This document shows, piece by piece, positions 27,309 to 36,065 of a stretch of 64,000 nucleotides of DNA (within the stretch, counting starts at the first letter, position 1; each line of letters starts with the position of its first letter). The notes beneath the pieces are model-generated. The model had not been told where the DNA came from. It searched no databases and saw only the letters and a program-made list of their open reading frames with translations. The stretch is from positions 1 to 64,000 of the forward strand of contig CALKGM010000001.1 of NCBI GenBank assembly GCA_938084675.1, in the 5' to 3' direction. Source of the DNA: Candidatus Poseidoniaceae archaeon. Its GTDB lineage: Archaea; Thermoplasmatota; Poseidoniia; Poseidoniales; Poseidoniaceae. Both the position numbers and the translations under genes were made by a program.

Positions 27309-28055
27309 ATGCCCGTTGACCGTATGCAGTGGGGAGCGGAAGAATGGCAGTACGCTGATCTCTACATGCCTGACGACCCGTCACCGTTTCAACGAAATGT
27401 TGGTGTCCCTTGCATAATGCTGATTCACGGTGGTTTTTGGAAAGAAAAGTACACGCTGGATTTGATGCAGCCCATCGCTGAAGACTTGGCTGAGGCTGGG
27501 GTTGCCGTATGGAACATTGAATTCAAGCGCTGGGCAGATGGCGATGAAGGTGTTTGGATGGACACATTGTCCGACGTATTGCGTGCGTGGGGACAACTCG
27601 CACTCCTCCCTGGAATTGACATCACACGCTCGATGGTGATGGGGCACTCCGCTGGCGGTCAACTCGCACTCATTCTTGCGGCAAAGGCAGACCGAAAACC
27701 ATGGCTCGCCATTGCCCAAGCGCCTCTTACTGACCTCGTTGGTGCAGACCATGCTCGTCTTTCGGATGAAGGAGATGCCGTGCGAAAATGGTTGGGTTGT
27801 TCACCCGACGAAAACCCTGAAGCGTGGTCACGATTAAATCCCGTTGACCATCCACCAAAAACCAGCGTTCTGTTGTTTCACGGGGAGGAAGATACCGACG
27901 TACCTCTTCTCCAATCCGAAACATATGCCCGGATTATGAAGGCAAAAGGTGCCGATGTTCAGAAGGTTTGGCTTCCTGGAAACCACTATGATATTATTGA
28001 TGTAGCAAGTGATGATTGGTTGGTTCAGCTCAACGCAATTCTTGATTGGTTGTAG
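27309..28055 (+). CDS. Alpha/beta hydrolase, kynurenine-formamidase-like
   Basis: 248 residues, cytoplasmic. The oxyanion motif HGGFW (40-44), the nucleophile elbow GHSAGG with Ser114, the acid Asp195 (HGEEDTDVP) and His226 (GNHYD) form a complete catalytic triad. HGGxW is the hallmark of the alpha/beta-hydrolase kynurenine formamidases, which hydrolyse N-formylkynurenine in tryptophan degradation, though related carboxylesterases share it. Its place directly before a gene cluster encoding aminomuconate enzymes supports a role in an aromatic amine/kynurenine route. A plain esterase remains possible. It diverges from the GDSL lipase gene over 86 bp. Confidence 0.7.
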   Translation: MPVDRMQWGAEEWQYADLYMPDDPSPFQRNVGVPCIMLIHGGFWKEKYTLDLMQPIAEDLAEAGVAVWNIEFKRWADGDEGVWMDTLSDVLRAWGQLALLPGIDITRSMVMGHSAGGQLALILAAKADRKPWLAIAQAPLTDLVGADHARLSDEGDAVRKWLGCSPDENPEAWSRLNPVDHPPKTSVLLFHGEEDTDVPLLQSETYARIMKAKGADVQKVWLPGNHYDIIDVASDDWLVQLNAILDWL

Positions 28056-28090
28056 CGAAGGGCTATGACCATCGGCTTCTTGGGCGAGGT

Positions 28091-28906
28091 ATGGACCTGC
28101 TTGGAACAGACTTCCCATATGCCCAAGGCGCCCTTAACGGCAAGCATGCAATGGTTTGTGGAGCCAGTAAAGGAATCGGCGCTGCTACTGCAAAAATGAT
28201 GGCAAAGGCTGGTGCAAATGTCACTGTCTGTGCCAGAAATGAAGCGGCTCTCAATAAACTCGTAGAAGAATTGGCCACCCTCGGCAAGGGAAAACATACT
28301 GCGCTCCAACTCGACCTTGAAGACACGGAGAACCTAACCTCTGCCGTCCACTCATTGATTGAATCAAGAGGCCCAGTACATATTCTCATCAATAATGCGG
28401 GAGGTCCACCGGGGGGCCCTCTCATGAACAACAAGGTCGGTGATTTTGAAGCACCCTTCAGGCGCCACCTTCACGCAGCACACACGTTGGTTCAAGCGCT
28501 TGCACCTCAAATGGAAGAACAAGGATTCGGCCGCATCATCCAAATCATCTCCACCTCAGTCAAAGAACCGATCCCCAACATTGGGCTATCAAACACGCTC
28601 CGTGGCGCTATGGCTTCGTGGGCGAAATCTCTGTCAAATGAATTGCACCCCTCAATCACAATCAACAACGTCCTACCTGGATTCACCAATACCTCTCGTT
28701 TGGATTCACTTGCTCAATCCATTCAAGAGCGAACCGGTAAAACAGCAGATGAAGTTCAAGACACTTGGCTCTCGCAAGTGCCGATAAAGCGCTTGATTGA
28801 CCCCCTAGAAACTGCAAGTGCAATCGTCTTCTTGACACTGCCAGCATCAGGCGGCATCCGTGGCGTCAGTCTCGCAGTTGATGGCGGTCGACTTCGCTCG
28901 ATTTGA
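28091..28906 (+). CDS. Short-chain dehydrogenase/reductase family protein (atypical active site)
   Basis: 271 residues from the ATG at 28091, preceded by GAGGT. The Rossmann core has GASKGIG (24-30) and the NNAGG block; the end motif is VSLAVDGG. In the active-site region the YxxxK motif is not found: after IISTSVKEPIPNIG the sequence reads LSNTLRGAMASWAKSL, where Tyr would be Ser/Asn and Lys would be Arg. This variant belongs to a known divergent FabG-like SDR subfamily, so the reaction cannot be inferred from the usual motif. It follows the formamidase-like gene by 35 bp and leads a run of closely spaced genes. Confidence 0.75.
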   Translation: MDLLGTDFPYAQGALNGKHAMVCGASKGIGAATAKMMAKAGANVTVCARNEAALNKLVEELATLGKGKHTALQLDLEDTENLTSAVHSLIESRGPVHILINNAGGPPGGPLMNNKVGDFEAPFRRHLHAAHTLVQALAPQMEEQGFGRIIQIISTSVKEPIPNIGLSNTLRGAMASWAKSLSNELHPSITINNVLPGFTNTSRLDSLAQSIQERTGKTADEVQDTWLSQVPIKRLIDPLETASAIVFLTLPASGGIRGVSLAVDGGRLRSI

Positions 28907-28915
28907 GGTGAAACC

Positions 28916-29767
28916 ATGGTCAATGAACTGTCTCCCGAACGTGCACGGCAAGTGTTGGACATGCTCACTCATGGCGGAGCGATGGACGGAATCAATACGT
29001 CCCTAGCCCTCCGACTCATACCACTTGCATCAGAACTTGGAGACGATGAACTCGTGAACCGACTCTTAGACCACGCGTCCGTTGTCGCTGAAGATGATAT
29101 TGAGCGCGGTTGGGCGCGATTTGAGGGGATGAAGATCATGAAAGCATCAGCAAATACCATGCTTGTCCTTGCTGAAAGTGCTGAAACAATGGACCTCGGA
29201 AATCCACTTGCTGCCGCCGTTCATCATCACGTTGCTTTATTGCACATGTCGGATGGAGCATTGGACGAAGCACGAGCAATCGCGACTCGTTCTCTTCGTT
29301 TACGAGAGCAACTGCAAGACCTCAATGGCATGGCCTACGGCCTTGCTTTATTGATGGCGATCGCCAAGAAACAAAACGATTTTGAAGCCGCTATTGCACT
29401 TGGAACGGAGCGCCTGGAATTGGTGACTAAACTCGGAAAACACGTCGTTCAGATGGAAGCCGTTGCAGAACTCGCTCACTGTAAAGCGACAATCGGTGAA
29501 TTTGAGGCATCACGAGAACTCTACAACGATTCGCTTGAACAAGCTGTTGAACTTGGAAGTATTTCTGGCCAACTCGTTGCCCGATGGGGACTTGCTGACC
29601 TCGCTGAAATTGGGGAAGATTACGAATCAGCTATGCTGGTTCTCTCCGATTTACTCCACGTGTACATGGCAGAGGGCCTGCCTGCACCGATGCAAGTAAA
29701 AAAGCGCATTGAGGCGCTAACACAACTCAAACCGTCTGCACAAAAAGGGGACGAAGGTTCACAATAA
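28916..29767 (+). CDS. TPR-like helical repeat protein
   Basis: 283 residues, almost all helical, with tetratricopeptide-like helix pairs across about residues 70-245. Examples are AVHHHVALLHMSDGALDEARAI, YGLALLMAIAKKQNDFEAAI, ELAHCKATIGEFEASRELY and RWGLADLAEIGEDYESAML, spaced about 38-40 residues apart. No enzyme motif and no signal peptide. TPR proteins act as protein-protein scaffolds, so it may organise neighbouring enzymes or serve a separate regulatory task. It begins 9 bp after the SDR gene and is very likely co-transcribed. Confidence 0.7.
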   Translation: MVNELSPERARQVLDMLTHGGAMDGINTSLALRLIPLASELGDDELVNRLLDHASVVAEDDIERGWARFEGMKIMKASANTMLVLAESAETMDLGNPLAAAVHHHVALLHMSDGALDEARAIATRSLRLREQLQDLNGMAYGLALLMAIAKKQNDFEAAIALGTERLELVTKLGKHVVQMEAVAELAHCKATIGEFEASRELYNDSLEQAVELGSISGQLVARWGLADLAEIGEDYESAMLVLSDLLHVYMAEGLPAPMQVKKRIEALTQLKPSAQKGDEGSQ

Positions 29768-29817
29768 CGAAACGCACGAATTATGAGCCAAGGCGATATG
29801 GAAGGAACGGTGGACAA

Positions 29818-31065
29818 ATGGAACATGACATTTTCTTTTCAATCTCTCAAACCCCTGATGAAGAGGGGCACATCCCTTCAGAAGCAACCATGTTTCAAAA
29901 TTACTTTCAACAATTAGAATGTGCAGACCGTCTCGGCTTTAACGTCGGGTGGCTCGCACAGGCCCACCTTTCTACCGAGGAACAAAAATCAAATTCAAGA
30001 CCGGTAGTCCCACACTGGCAAGGAGAGGTCGGCCTCTGCACTGATTTCCCACAACTTGCTCTTGAGTCATTTCGGCGAACTTCAAACATCGAGATGGGGA
30101 GCGCAGTCATGGCAATATTGGCCTCCGGCGGACCGATTGCTCAAGCCGAACGAATTGGAAACGTCCTCACCTACCTCGGCATGAATCCAGATGAACACCG
30201 TAAACTCCACGTTGGCTTTTCTGCTGGTCGGTTTGAATTCATGGCGCGCCCTTACGGAGTTGTTCCACGTAACTCGATCGAAGAAGCCGCATGGCCTGCG
30301 CTACGCGGTCAAGTGTTCATGGAAGCCGCAGAAATATTCCTTCGTTTGTTACGAGGCGACGTGATCAGCACGGAGGACATCAACCCGACCATCCTCACAC
30401 GTGCGAATTTTAGAAGCGATGAGGATTGGGAGGCTGTTCAATCCGCAGCACTTGAATTTGAAGGCCTAACAGACCGTCCGGAATCCATAGAAATCCCACC
30501 CCGTTACACCTTTGAGTCGTTGAAAATCATCCCTCAAGATTTCCGCCGAGAACTTCTCGAACTCATCATTGGGAGCCACGACCCAAGGGCACAAACTTTC
30601 GTCAATTCAATCTTACCGGTCAAGGTGTTTAACCTCTCAATTACTGCCCCGGAAATCATTGACTCCACCCATCAACGCATGGCTGAGGTTTACCACCCTA
30701 GCGGGGGCTCATGGCAAAGAAGAGACATGCCTCGAACATCGTTTGTATTCCTCAACGCTGAAGATGGACTTACTCCTGAAGAACAATCAAAAGCCGCTAA
30801 AGAAGAAGCAAAGGTTGCCCTTAACGCATATTGGAACGCCCTTGAAGGAACCATTGACCCTTCAAAAGTTGAGCGTGCCACCAATAACGCACTCATTGGG
30901 AATGTCGAACAAATCGCTCAACAAATGGTTGACCGTTTCCACCCACAGGACAGGATTATGGCTTGGTTTGATTTCTTCAATCACGATTCAGACCGTGTGT
31001 GCCGTAACATGACGGCTTACATGGAACAGGTCGTTCCTAAAGTAGAATCAATGCTGAATGAATGA
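29818..31065 (+). CDS. Luciferase-like flavin-dependent monooxygenase
   Basis: 415 residues with the TIM-barrel pattern of the bacterial luciferase/LLM superfamily: an N-terminal strand, the CADRLGFNVGWLAQAHLS block (about 36-53), IEMGSAVMAI, and GPIAQAERIGNVLTYL followed by LHVGFSAGRFEF (about 137-148). The last corresponds to the flavin-contact region. An insertion of about 100 residues (180-280) lengthens the usual 330-350 residues. Members oxidise aldehydes, sulfonates, nitrilotriacetate or aromatic compounds with FMNH2 or F420. Here it could supply an oxygenated aromatic substrate to the ring-cleavage enzymes downstream. The substrate is unproven. Confidence 0.75.
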   Translation: MEHDIFFSISQTPDEEGHIPSEATMFQNYFQQLECADRLGFNVGWLAQAHLSTEEQKSNSRPVVPHWQGEVGLCTDFPQLALESFRRTSNIEMGSAVMAILASGGPIAQAERIGNVLTYLGMNPDEHRKLHVGFSAGRFEFMARPYGVVPRNSIEEAAWPALRGQVFMEAAEIFLRLLRGDVISTEDINPTILTRANFRSDEDWEAVQSAALEFEGLTDRPESIEIPPRYTFESLKIIPQDFRRELLELIIGSHDPRAQTFVNSILPVKVFNLSITAPEIIDSTHQRMAEVYHPSGGSWQRRDMPRTSFVFLNAEDGLTPEEQSKAAKEEAKVALNAYWNALEGTIDPSKVERATNNALIGNVEQIAQQMVDRFHPQDRIMAWFDFFNHDSDRVCRNMTAYMEQVVPKVESMLNE

Positions 31066-31074
31066 GGGACGAAC

Positions 31075-32190
31075 ATGGGCATTCATCACGACACATTCTC
31101 CGCCGTCCAACCGGGAAAACCCGGCTCAGCAATGTATCCAACTTCACCTCTTGGTGAGCGAGTAGAAGGAATCCCAACCGGCCGTGAAGTGGCTTGGGAG
31201 CCTCTCGTTGATTACCGACGAAACGGTGTCTCTGAAACCACAATCCACGGAGCAGTCGCTTGGGCGCACGGTGACGAAGTGATTCACTCCTTTGGCGGAA
31301 ACGTTCTCTGCTATGGCCGCTCGATGATGAAACCCTTCATGCTCAAAGCCTTCACAGAGGAACTCGCAGATTGCAGTTGGGAACAAAAAGCCATTGCGGT
31401 CGCTTCCCATAACGGCGATACCGAGCACGTCGCTGCAGCACAATCGCTTCTTTCCCAAGCAGAATGGCCCTTGATGCTCACTCCACTTGACGTCCCACTC
31501 ATACAATTTGGACGGCAGGTTCGCCGGCCACGTCGATGGTTCCATACATGTTCTGGAGAACATGCTGCAATTCTTCGTGGATGTAAATTGAAGGGTTGGA
31601 ACAGAGCTGGTTACACCCTTCCTTCTCATGAAGTGTTTGGGGCTTACATGGAACAACTCCGAACCTACCTCGGTCAGAACTGGAAGCCTCTCCGCATCGC
31701 TAAGGATGGTTGTGGCCTACCCACTGTATCCAATACGGTGTCTGAACTCGCACAAATCTACGCAGGTTTGGTTCGTGACAAAGATGACGATTGGATTTGG
31801 GAGTCCATGATTCGACACCCCGACCTTGTTGGAGGGTTCAACCGATTGGATTCAACTATCCTCAAAGCAGGTGAAGGAAGAGTCATCGCAAAAGAAGGGG
31901 CTGACGGTCTCCTCGGCATGGCGATTGAACATCCCGATTACCCCAAGGGATTGGGTATTGTTGTCAAAATCGCACACGGATGGAATTCTCAAGCAACATG
32001 GTATGTTGCTCGCGCCCTACTTGGAGTGCTGGGAATTAACTTGAGAAATCCATACCCACTTCACCGTCAAAAAGCGTTCATTGTACCTGGAATTGTCCCA
32101 GAAGCCTATGTTGACATTCTTGAAACCGTACCAACATGGGATGAATGGGACCCGGACAGAGATCGCTGGAACTACGAAACCGAGGTCTGA
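31075..32190 (+). CDS. Asparaginase-II-like amidohydrolase
   Basis: 371 residues matching the asparaginase II (PF06089) family: VDYRRNGVSE at the N-terminus, YGRSMMKPFMLKAF, AVASHNGDTEHVAAAQ, CSGEHAAILRG, KDGCGLPTVSNTVSELA and HPDLVGGFNRLDS with the KEGADGLLGMAI block. Family members hydrolyse amides, classically L-asparagine. Here the usual CSGKHA reads CSGEHA, a charge reversal in a conserved loop. Encoded between the LLM monooxygenase and the aminomuconic-type dehydrogenase (2 bp before it), it may act on an amide or imine intermediate of the same pathway rather than on asparagine. That role is inferred from context only. Confidence 0.75.
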   Translation: MGIHHDTFSAVQPGKPGSAMYPTSPLGERVEGIPTGREVAWEPLVDYRRNGVSETTIHGAVAWAHGDEVIHSFGGNVLCYGRSMMKPFMLKAFTEELADCSWEQKAIAVASHNGDTEHVAAAQSLLSQAEWPLMLTPLDVPLIQFGRQVRRPRRWFHTCSGEHAAILRGCKLKGWNRAGYTLPSHEVFGAYMEQLRTYLGQNWKPLRIAKDGCGLPTVSNTVSELAQIYAGLVRDKDDDWIWESMIRHPDLVGGFNRLDSTILKAGEGRVIAKEGADGLLGMAIEHPDYPKGLGIVVKIAHGWNSQATWYVARALLGVLGINLRNPYPLHRQKAFIVPGIVPEAYVDILETVPTWDEWDPDRDRWNYETEV

Positions 32191-32192
32191 AC

Positions 32193-33641
32193 ATGAAGCC
32201 ACTCCTCAACTACATCGGTGGCTCATTCGTACCGGCTGATTCCGACACCACTCTAGAAAATCTCAACCCAGCCACCAACGAGGTCATGACCACCATTCCC
32301 CGTTCATCATCAACCGATGTCAACAAAGCCACCGTTGCTGCAATTAACGCAGAGGGCGCTTGGAAAGCAACCACATTAGAGGAGAGAATTCTATGGCTGG
32401 ACCGTATTGCTGATGCCCTTGAGGCAAAGGCTGAGCAAATCGCCCAACTTGAAACGATGGACACTGGAAAACCAATTTCTCTTTCCCGACGTGTGGACGC
32501 GGCACGATCGGTGAGCAATTTCCGTTTCTTTGCAAACTTTGCAAGAGAACAAGAGCCCATGGAATTTGAAGCCCACGGTGCCATCAATTACGTCCATCGC
32601 TCTCCAGTTGGATGTGTTGGGCTCATCACGCCTTGGAATCTGCCGCTTTATCTCCTTACATGGAAGGTCGCACCTGCCTTGTTAATGGGAAATACCATCG
32701 TAGCCAAACCGTCAGAGATGACACCTATGACAGCGAACTTGCTCGCTGAAACGCTTGATGAGCTCAATTTTCCTGCTGGTGTATTCAATCTCGTACATGG
32801 ACTTGGACCCGAAGTAGGGCAAGCCATCGTTGAGCATCCAAACATCAAGGCTATCTCGTTTACAGGAGGCACTGCAACTGGAAGAATTGTTGCCGCCACT
32901 GCTGCACCGATGTTCAAGAAACTCTCACTGGAACTTGGTGGGAAAAATGCTACGATACTCCTTGATGATGCGCCGGTTGATGACATCGTTGACGACCTTG
33001 TCCGTGCGTCGTTTACAAACTCAGGACAAGTTTGTTTGTGTGGCTCAAGAGTACTCATTCCTCACTCCATGTACGACGAAGTTTCAGCGAAGTTTGTTGA
33101 AGGTGTTGAACGGCTTAAAATTGGAAACCCACTGGATGATGACACTCAAATGGGAGCAGTCATTTCTCTTGCACATCTTGAGAAAGTTGAATCATATATC
33201 AAACTTGGAATTCAAGAAGGTGGAATACTCCTAACAGGTGGTACAAAGGAGCATGCAAGCGTATCTGGAGTTCATCCGGACGGAGCATTCCTGCGCCCAA
33301 CTGTACTTGGAGGACTACCTCATACCGCTCGAACCGCAACTGAGGAAATCTTTGGTCCCGTTGTCACGCTCCATGCCTACAAGAATGAAGATGAGGCAAT
33401 AATGATGGCGAACTGCACGGATTACGGTCTTGCTGGTTCAGTTTGGACGGCTGACATTCAGCGAGGGCGGGCCTTTGCAGAGCGCTTGGAAACTGGAATT
33501 GTATGGGTAAACACATGGCTGAATCGAGACCTAAGGACGCCCTTCGGAGGCGTAAAACAATCAGGCGTTGGGCGAGAAGGCGGCACATGGTCGATGGGTT
33601 TCTTTTCTGAAATGACCAATGTATGCGTCAAGCAACCTTAG
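32193..33641 (+). CDS. amnC: Aldehyde dehydrogenase, 2-aminomuconic-semialdehyde type
   Basis: 482 residues. NAD-dependent aldehyde dehydrogenase with TPWN (Asn149), KPSE, the general base Glu247 in LELGG, and nucleophile Cys281 in SGQVC. Subfamily blocks HRSPVGCVGLITPWNLPLYLLTWKVAPAL, PMFKKLSLELGGKN and CLCGSRVLIP match ALDH8A1/AmnC/HMSD enzymes, which oxidise 2-aminomuconate or 2-hydroxymuconate 6-semialdehyde. That fits the ring-cleavage dioxygenase and aminomuconate deaminase encoded about 1.5 kb downstream. The ATG at 32193 lies 2 bp after the asparaginase-like stop codon, giving tight coupling. Gene symbol by analogy with bacterial amn clusters. Confidence 0.85.
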   Translation: MKPLLNYIGGSFVPADSDTTLENLNPATNEVMTTIPRSSSTDVNKATVAAINAEGAWKATTLEERILWLDRIADALEAKAEQIAQLETMDTGKPISLSRRVDAARSVSNFRFFANFAREQEPMEFEAHGAINYVHRSPVGCVGLITPWNLPLYLLTWKVAPALLMGNTIVAKPSEMTPMTANLLAETLDELNFPAGVFNLVHGLGPEVGQAIVEHPNIKAISFTGGTATGRIVAATAAPMFKKLSLELGGKNATILLDDAPVDDIVDDLVRASFTNSGQVCLCGSRVLIPHSMYDEVSAKFVEGVERLKIGNPLDDDTQMGAVISLAHLEKVESYIKLGIQEGGILLTGGTKEHASVSGVHPDGAFLRPTVLGGLPHTARTATEEIFGPVVTLHAYKNEDEAIMMANCTDYGLAGSVWTADIQRGRAFAERLETGIVWVNTWLNRDLRTPFGGVKQSGVGREGGTWSMGFFSEMTNVCVKQP

Positions 33642-33713
33642 ACCAATACTGCTAGAATTGTCACCTGAAAGTCAAAGCGAGGCATTCAAATCAACTGGGC
33701 CTGTGGGAGAACC

Positions 33714-34535
33714 ATGTCGGTTCATGGAAAGGCCCGTAAAGTGACGACCAATACGCTCCAAGAAATGATGCGGGCTGGTGAAAAAATCACCATGCTTACA
33801 GCCTATGATTATTCTTTGGCTCGTCTTGTAGACCAAGCAGGAGTTGATGTCATTTTGGTAGGAGATTCAGCATCAAATGTCATGGCGGGGCAAGCAACAA
33901 CTGTACCTATGACCCTGGACCACATGATCTACCATGCTCAGTGTGTAGAGCGAGCCGTTGACAGAGCACTCCTGGTGGTTGACATGCCTTTTGGAACCTA
34001 TCAAGGAAATTCCAGGAACGCTCTAGAGTCTGCCATCCGCATCATGAAAGAATCAAGCGGCCATGCTGTTAAACTTGAAGGAGGAGCAGAAATCGTTGAA
34101 TCCGTTCAACGCATCCTCACCGCCGGTATTCCCGTTATGGGTCACCTCGGGTTAACGCCTCAATCCATTTACAAGTTCGGAACCTATTCAGTTCGTGCAA
34201 AAGAAGATGAAGAAGCTGAGAAACTCATTCAAGATGCTAAAATTCTTGAGGAAGCAGGTTGTTTCGCTATCGTGCTTGAAAAGATTCCCAGGGAACTCGC
34301 AAAGCGAGTTACTGAAGTCATTGACATTCCAACGATTGGAATCGGAGCAGGACCCGACGTTGACGGACAAGTTCTCGTCCTCCATGATGTCCTTGGAATC
34401 ACTATGGATTTCTCACCGCGTTTCCTTCGTCGCTATCTCAATCTCGCAGAAGAAATCGATGGGGCATTGAAGTCTTACTGCAGTGATGTTCGCTCGGGAC
34501 AGTTCCCGAACGAAGACGAGTCCTACACCTCCTGA
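33714..34535 (+). CDS. panB: 3-methyl-2-oxobutanoate hydroxymethyltransferase
   Basis: Transfers a one-carbon unit from 5,10-methylene-tetrahydrofolate (or an archaeal analogue) to 2-oxoisovalerate, giving ketopantoate for pantothenate/CoA synthesis. 273 residues with the expected motifs: [29 protein letters not shown] (Mg-binding Asp), [32 protein letters not shown], and [21 protein letters not shown] near the end. Length and order are normal. It sits 72 bp after amnC on the same strand, in the middle of the catabolic cluster. Its link to that pathway is unclear; it may simply be co-located. Confidence 0.93.
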   Translation: MSVHGKARKVTTNTLQEMMRAGEKITMLTAYDYSLARLVDQAGVDVILVGDSASNVMAGQATTVPMTLDHMIYHAQCVERAVDRALLVVDMPFGTYQGNSRNALESAIRIMKESSGHAVKLEGGAEIVESVQRILTAGIPVMGHLGLTPQSIYKFGTYSVRAKEDEEAEKLIQDAKILEEAGCFAIVLEKIPRELAKRVTEVIDIPTIGIGAGPDVDGQVLVLHDVLGITMDFSPRFLRRYLNLAEEIDGALKSYCSDVRSGQFPNEDESYTS

Positions 34536-35063
34536 TTAAAGGAAGAGATTGTAGGTCAGCACAGAGCCACCTAATGCACCGATGTTAACACCCAATGTGT
34601 GCCACAAGGCACTTCGGAACGGAGGGAGATTGAACCGCCACCATGAGGTGCACATCCAAATCCACACGATGGAAGCGATATACCCTCCACAAAACATACC
34701 GGTCAGTCCAGGAACAAACCATATCCCGACGAGATAGGTTATAGGGAGAAGAACGCCGAGGGAATACTGCATCCATTTGGATTGTTCATGAGGCGTAAGC
34801 CAACGATGGAAAAGAGGAGAAAACAGCAACATTGCGAGCAAGGATGCTTGAACAGGGTTGGGCCAGACAGTGCCCAAATGAGGCTGGATTTGAAATTGCC
34901 AAATCCCACCTACAATCGCTCCAAAGAAGGCGGGAATACCGACATTGGTCCATGTCTCATTCCAATCTGCAGAGGTTGGTAGGACAGGTTCCCCAGCGAC
35001 TAGGATTTCAACACCGCTGGTTTCTCCACCAACAGGAGCGTCGCTTTCCCCTACCTCGGACAC
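34536..35063 (-). CDS. Membrane protein of unknown function
   Basis: 175 residues from a GTG at 35063 preceded by GGAG. The frame continues to 35273 but would overlap the divergent dioxygenase gene, so this shorter start is preferred with moderate certainty. After about 30 soluble residues there are five hydrophobic segments (VGIPAFFGAIVGGIW, ASLLAMLLFSPL, YSLGVLLPITYLVGIWF, GMFCGGYIASIVWIW, and a C-terminal LGVNIGALGGSVLTYNLFL). No family is recognised. It is the only minus-strand gene inside the cluster; its stop directly abuts the panB stop. Confidence 0.55.
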   Translation of the reverse strand: MSEVGESDAPVGGETSGVEILVAGEPVLPTSADWNETWTNVGIPAFFGAIVGGIWQFQIQPHLGTVWPNPVQASLLAMLLFSPLFHRWLTPHEQSKWMQYSLGVLLPITYLVGIWFVPGLTGMFCGGYIASIVWIWMCTSWWRFNLPPFRSALWHTLGVNIGALGGSVLTYNLFL

Positions 35064-35162
35064 AAATCTCCGAAATCTTCGTGGTGTTTGAGACTTGGCT
35101 TGTAGAGAGCAAACAGAATGCAAATCCGATGGCCCTTTAGGGCAGTTCAGTGTCGGGGAATC

Positions 35163-36065
35163 ATGGGGAAAGGAAAAATTGTCGCAGGGTGCCTTGCTCC
35201 GCATCCACCGCATTTGGTTTACGCTGAAAATCCACCTCAAAACGAGCCCACTGCTGAAGGCGGTTGGGAACAACTCCGGTGGGGATATGAGCGTCTTCGT
35301 GCGTCGTTAGCCGATGTTGAATACGACGCTATCGTCGTGCTTTCGCCACACTGGCAAACCTATGTCGGAACGCATTTCCTCGGACTTCCTCATTTTGAAG
35401 GACTTTCAGTCGACCCAGTATTTCCAAACCTATTCCGCTATCATTACGATTTGAACATTGATGTTGACCTAACAAAAGCAATCCACAATGAAGCACAAGC
35501 CTCTGGATTATCTGTCAAACTAATGGAGAATCCCGACTTTAGAGTGGATTATGGAACCATTGTAACTGGACATATGTTTAATCCATCTTGGGACAAACCG
35601 ATGGTCGTCATTTCAAGCAACCGGTCAAGCCAATACTATTCTGTTGAAGTGATGCAAGACATGATGATAGAACTTGGAAAGGTCACACGGAAGGCAATTG
35701 AAGAGAGTGGTAAGAGGGTCGTTGTTATTGCGAGTAACTCTCTTTCACACCGACATTTCACGACCGAATCCGAGGTTCCAGAAGACATGAGCAAAGAGCA
35801 CATCACCAGCCACGCCATGCATCTATGGGACATGCGTATGATCGATTATATGGTCAAAGGACAAAGTCAGCGTATCTTGGATGAAATGCCTGAATTTACC
35901 GAGCAAGCCATTGCAGAGAGCGATGGAGGAGCATTTTCATGGTTACTTTCAGCATTGAATGTACCGGACTACCCTGCGATTCTTCACGGATACGGAACCA
36001 TCATTGGGACTGGAAATGCCATCGTTGAATGGCCTTGTCATGCCCACGAGGAGGGGAGGGAATGA
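35163..36065 (+). CDS. amnB: Class III extradiol dioxygenase, 2-aminophenol 1,6-dioxygenase beta-like
   Basis: 300-residue LigB-type non-haem Fe(II) ring-cleavage enzyme. As I recall the bacterial aminophenol dioxygenase structure, iron is held by His13, His62 and Glu251 with His195 as acid/base. Here His14 (APHPPH), His63 (SPHWQT), Glu252 (AIAESDGG) and His196 (SLSHRHF) occupy the same positions shifted by one. The blocks ENPPQNEPTAEGGWEQLRW, GLSVDPVFPNLFRYHYDL, FRVDYGTI and EVPEDMSKE are specific to the aminophenol subgroup. It should open an ortho-aminophenol-type ring to 2-aminomuconic semialdehyde or an analogue. Its stop overlaps the next ATG. Confidence 0.85.
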   Translation: MGKGKIVAGCLAPHPPHLVYAENPPQNEPTAEGGWEQLRWGYERLRASLADVEYDAIVVLSPHWQTYVGTHFLGLPHFEGLSVDPVFPNLFRYHYDLNIDVDLTKAIHNEAQASGLSVKLMENPDFRVDYGTIVTGHMFNPSWDKPMVVISSNRSSQYYSVEVMQDMMIELGKVTRKAIEESGKRVVVIASNSLSHRHFTTESEVPEDMSKEHITSHAMHLWDMRMIDYMVKGQSQRILDEMPEFTEQAIAESDGGAFSWLLSALNVPDYPAILHGYGTIIGTGNAIVEWPCHAHEEGRE

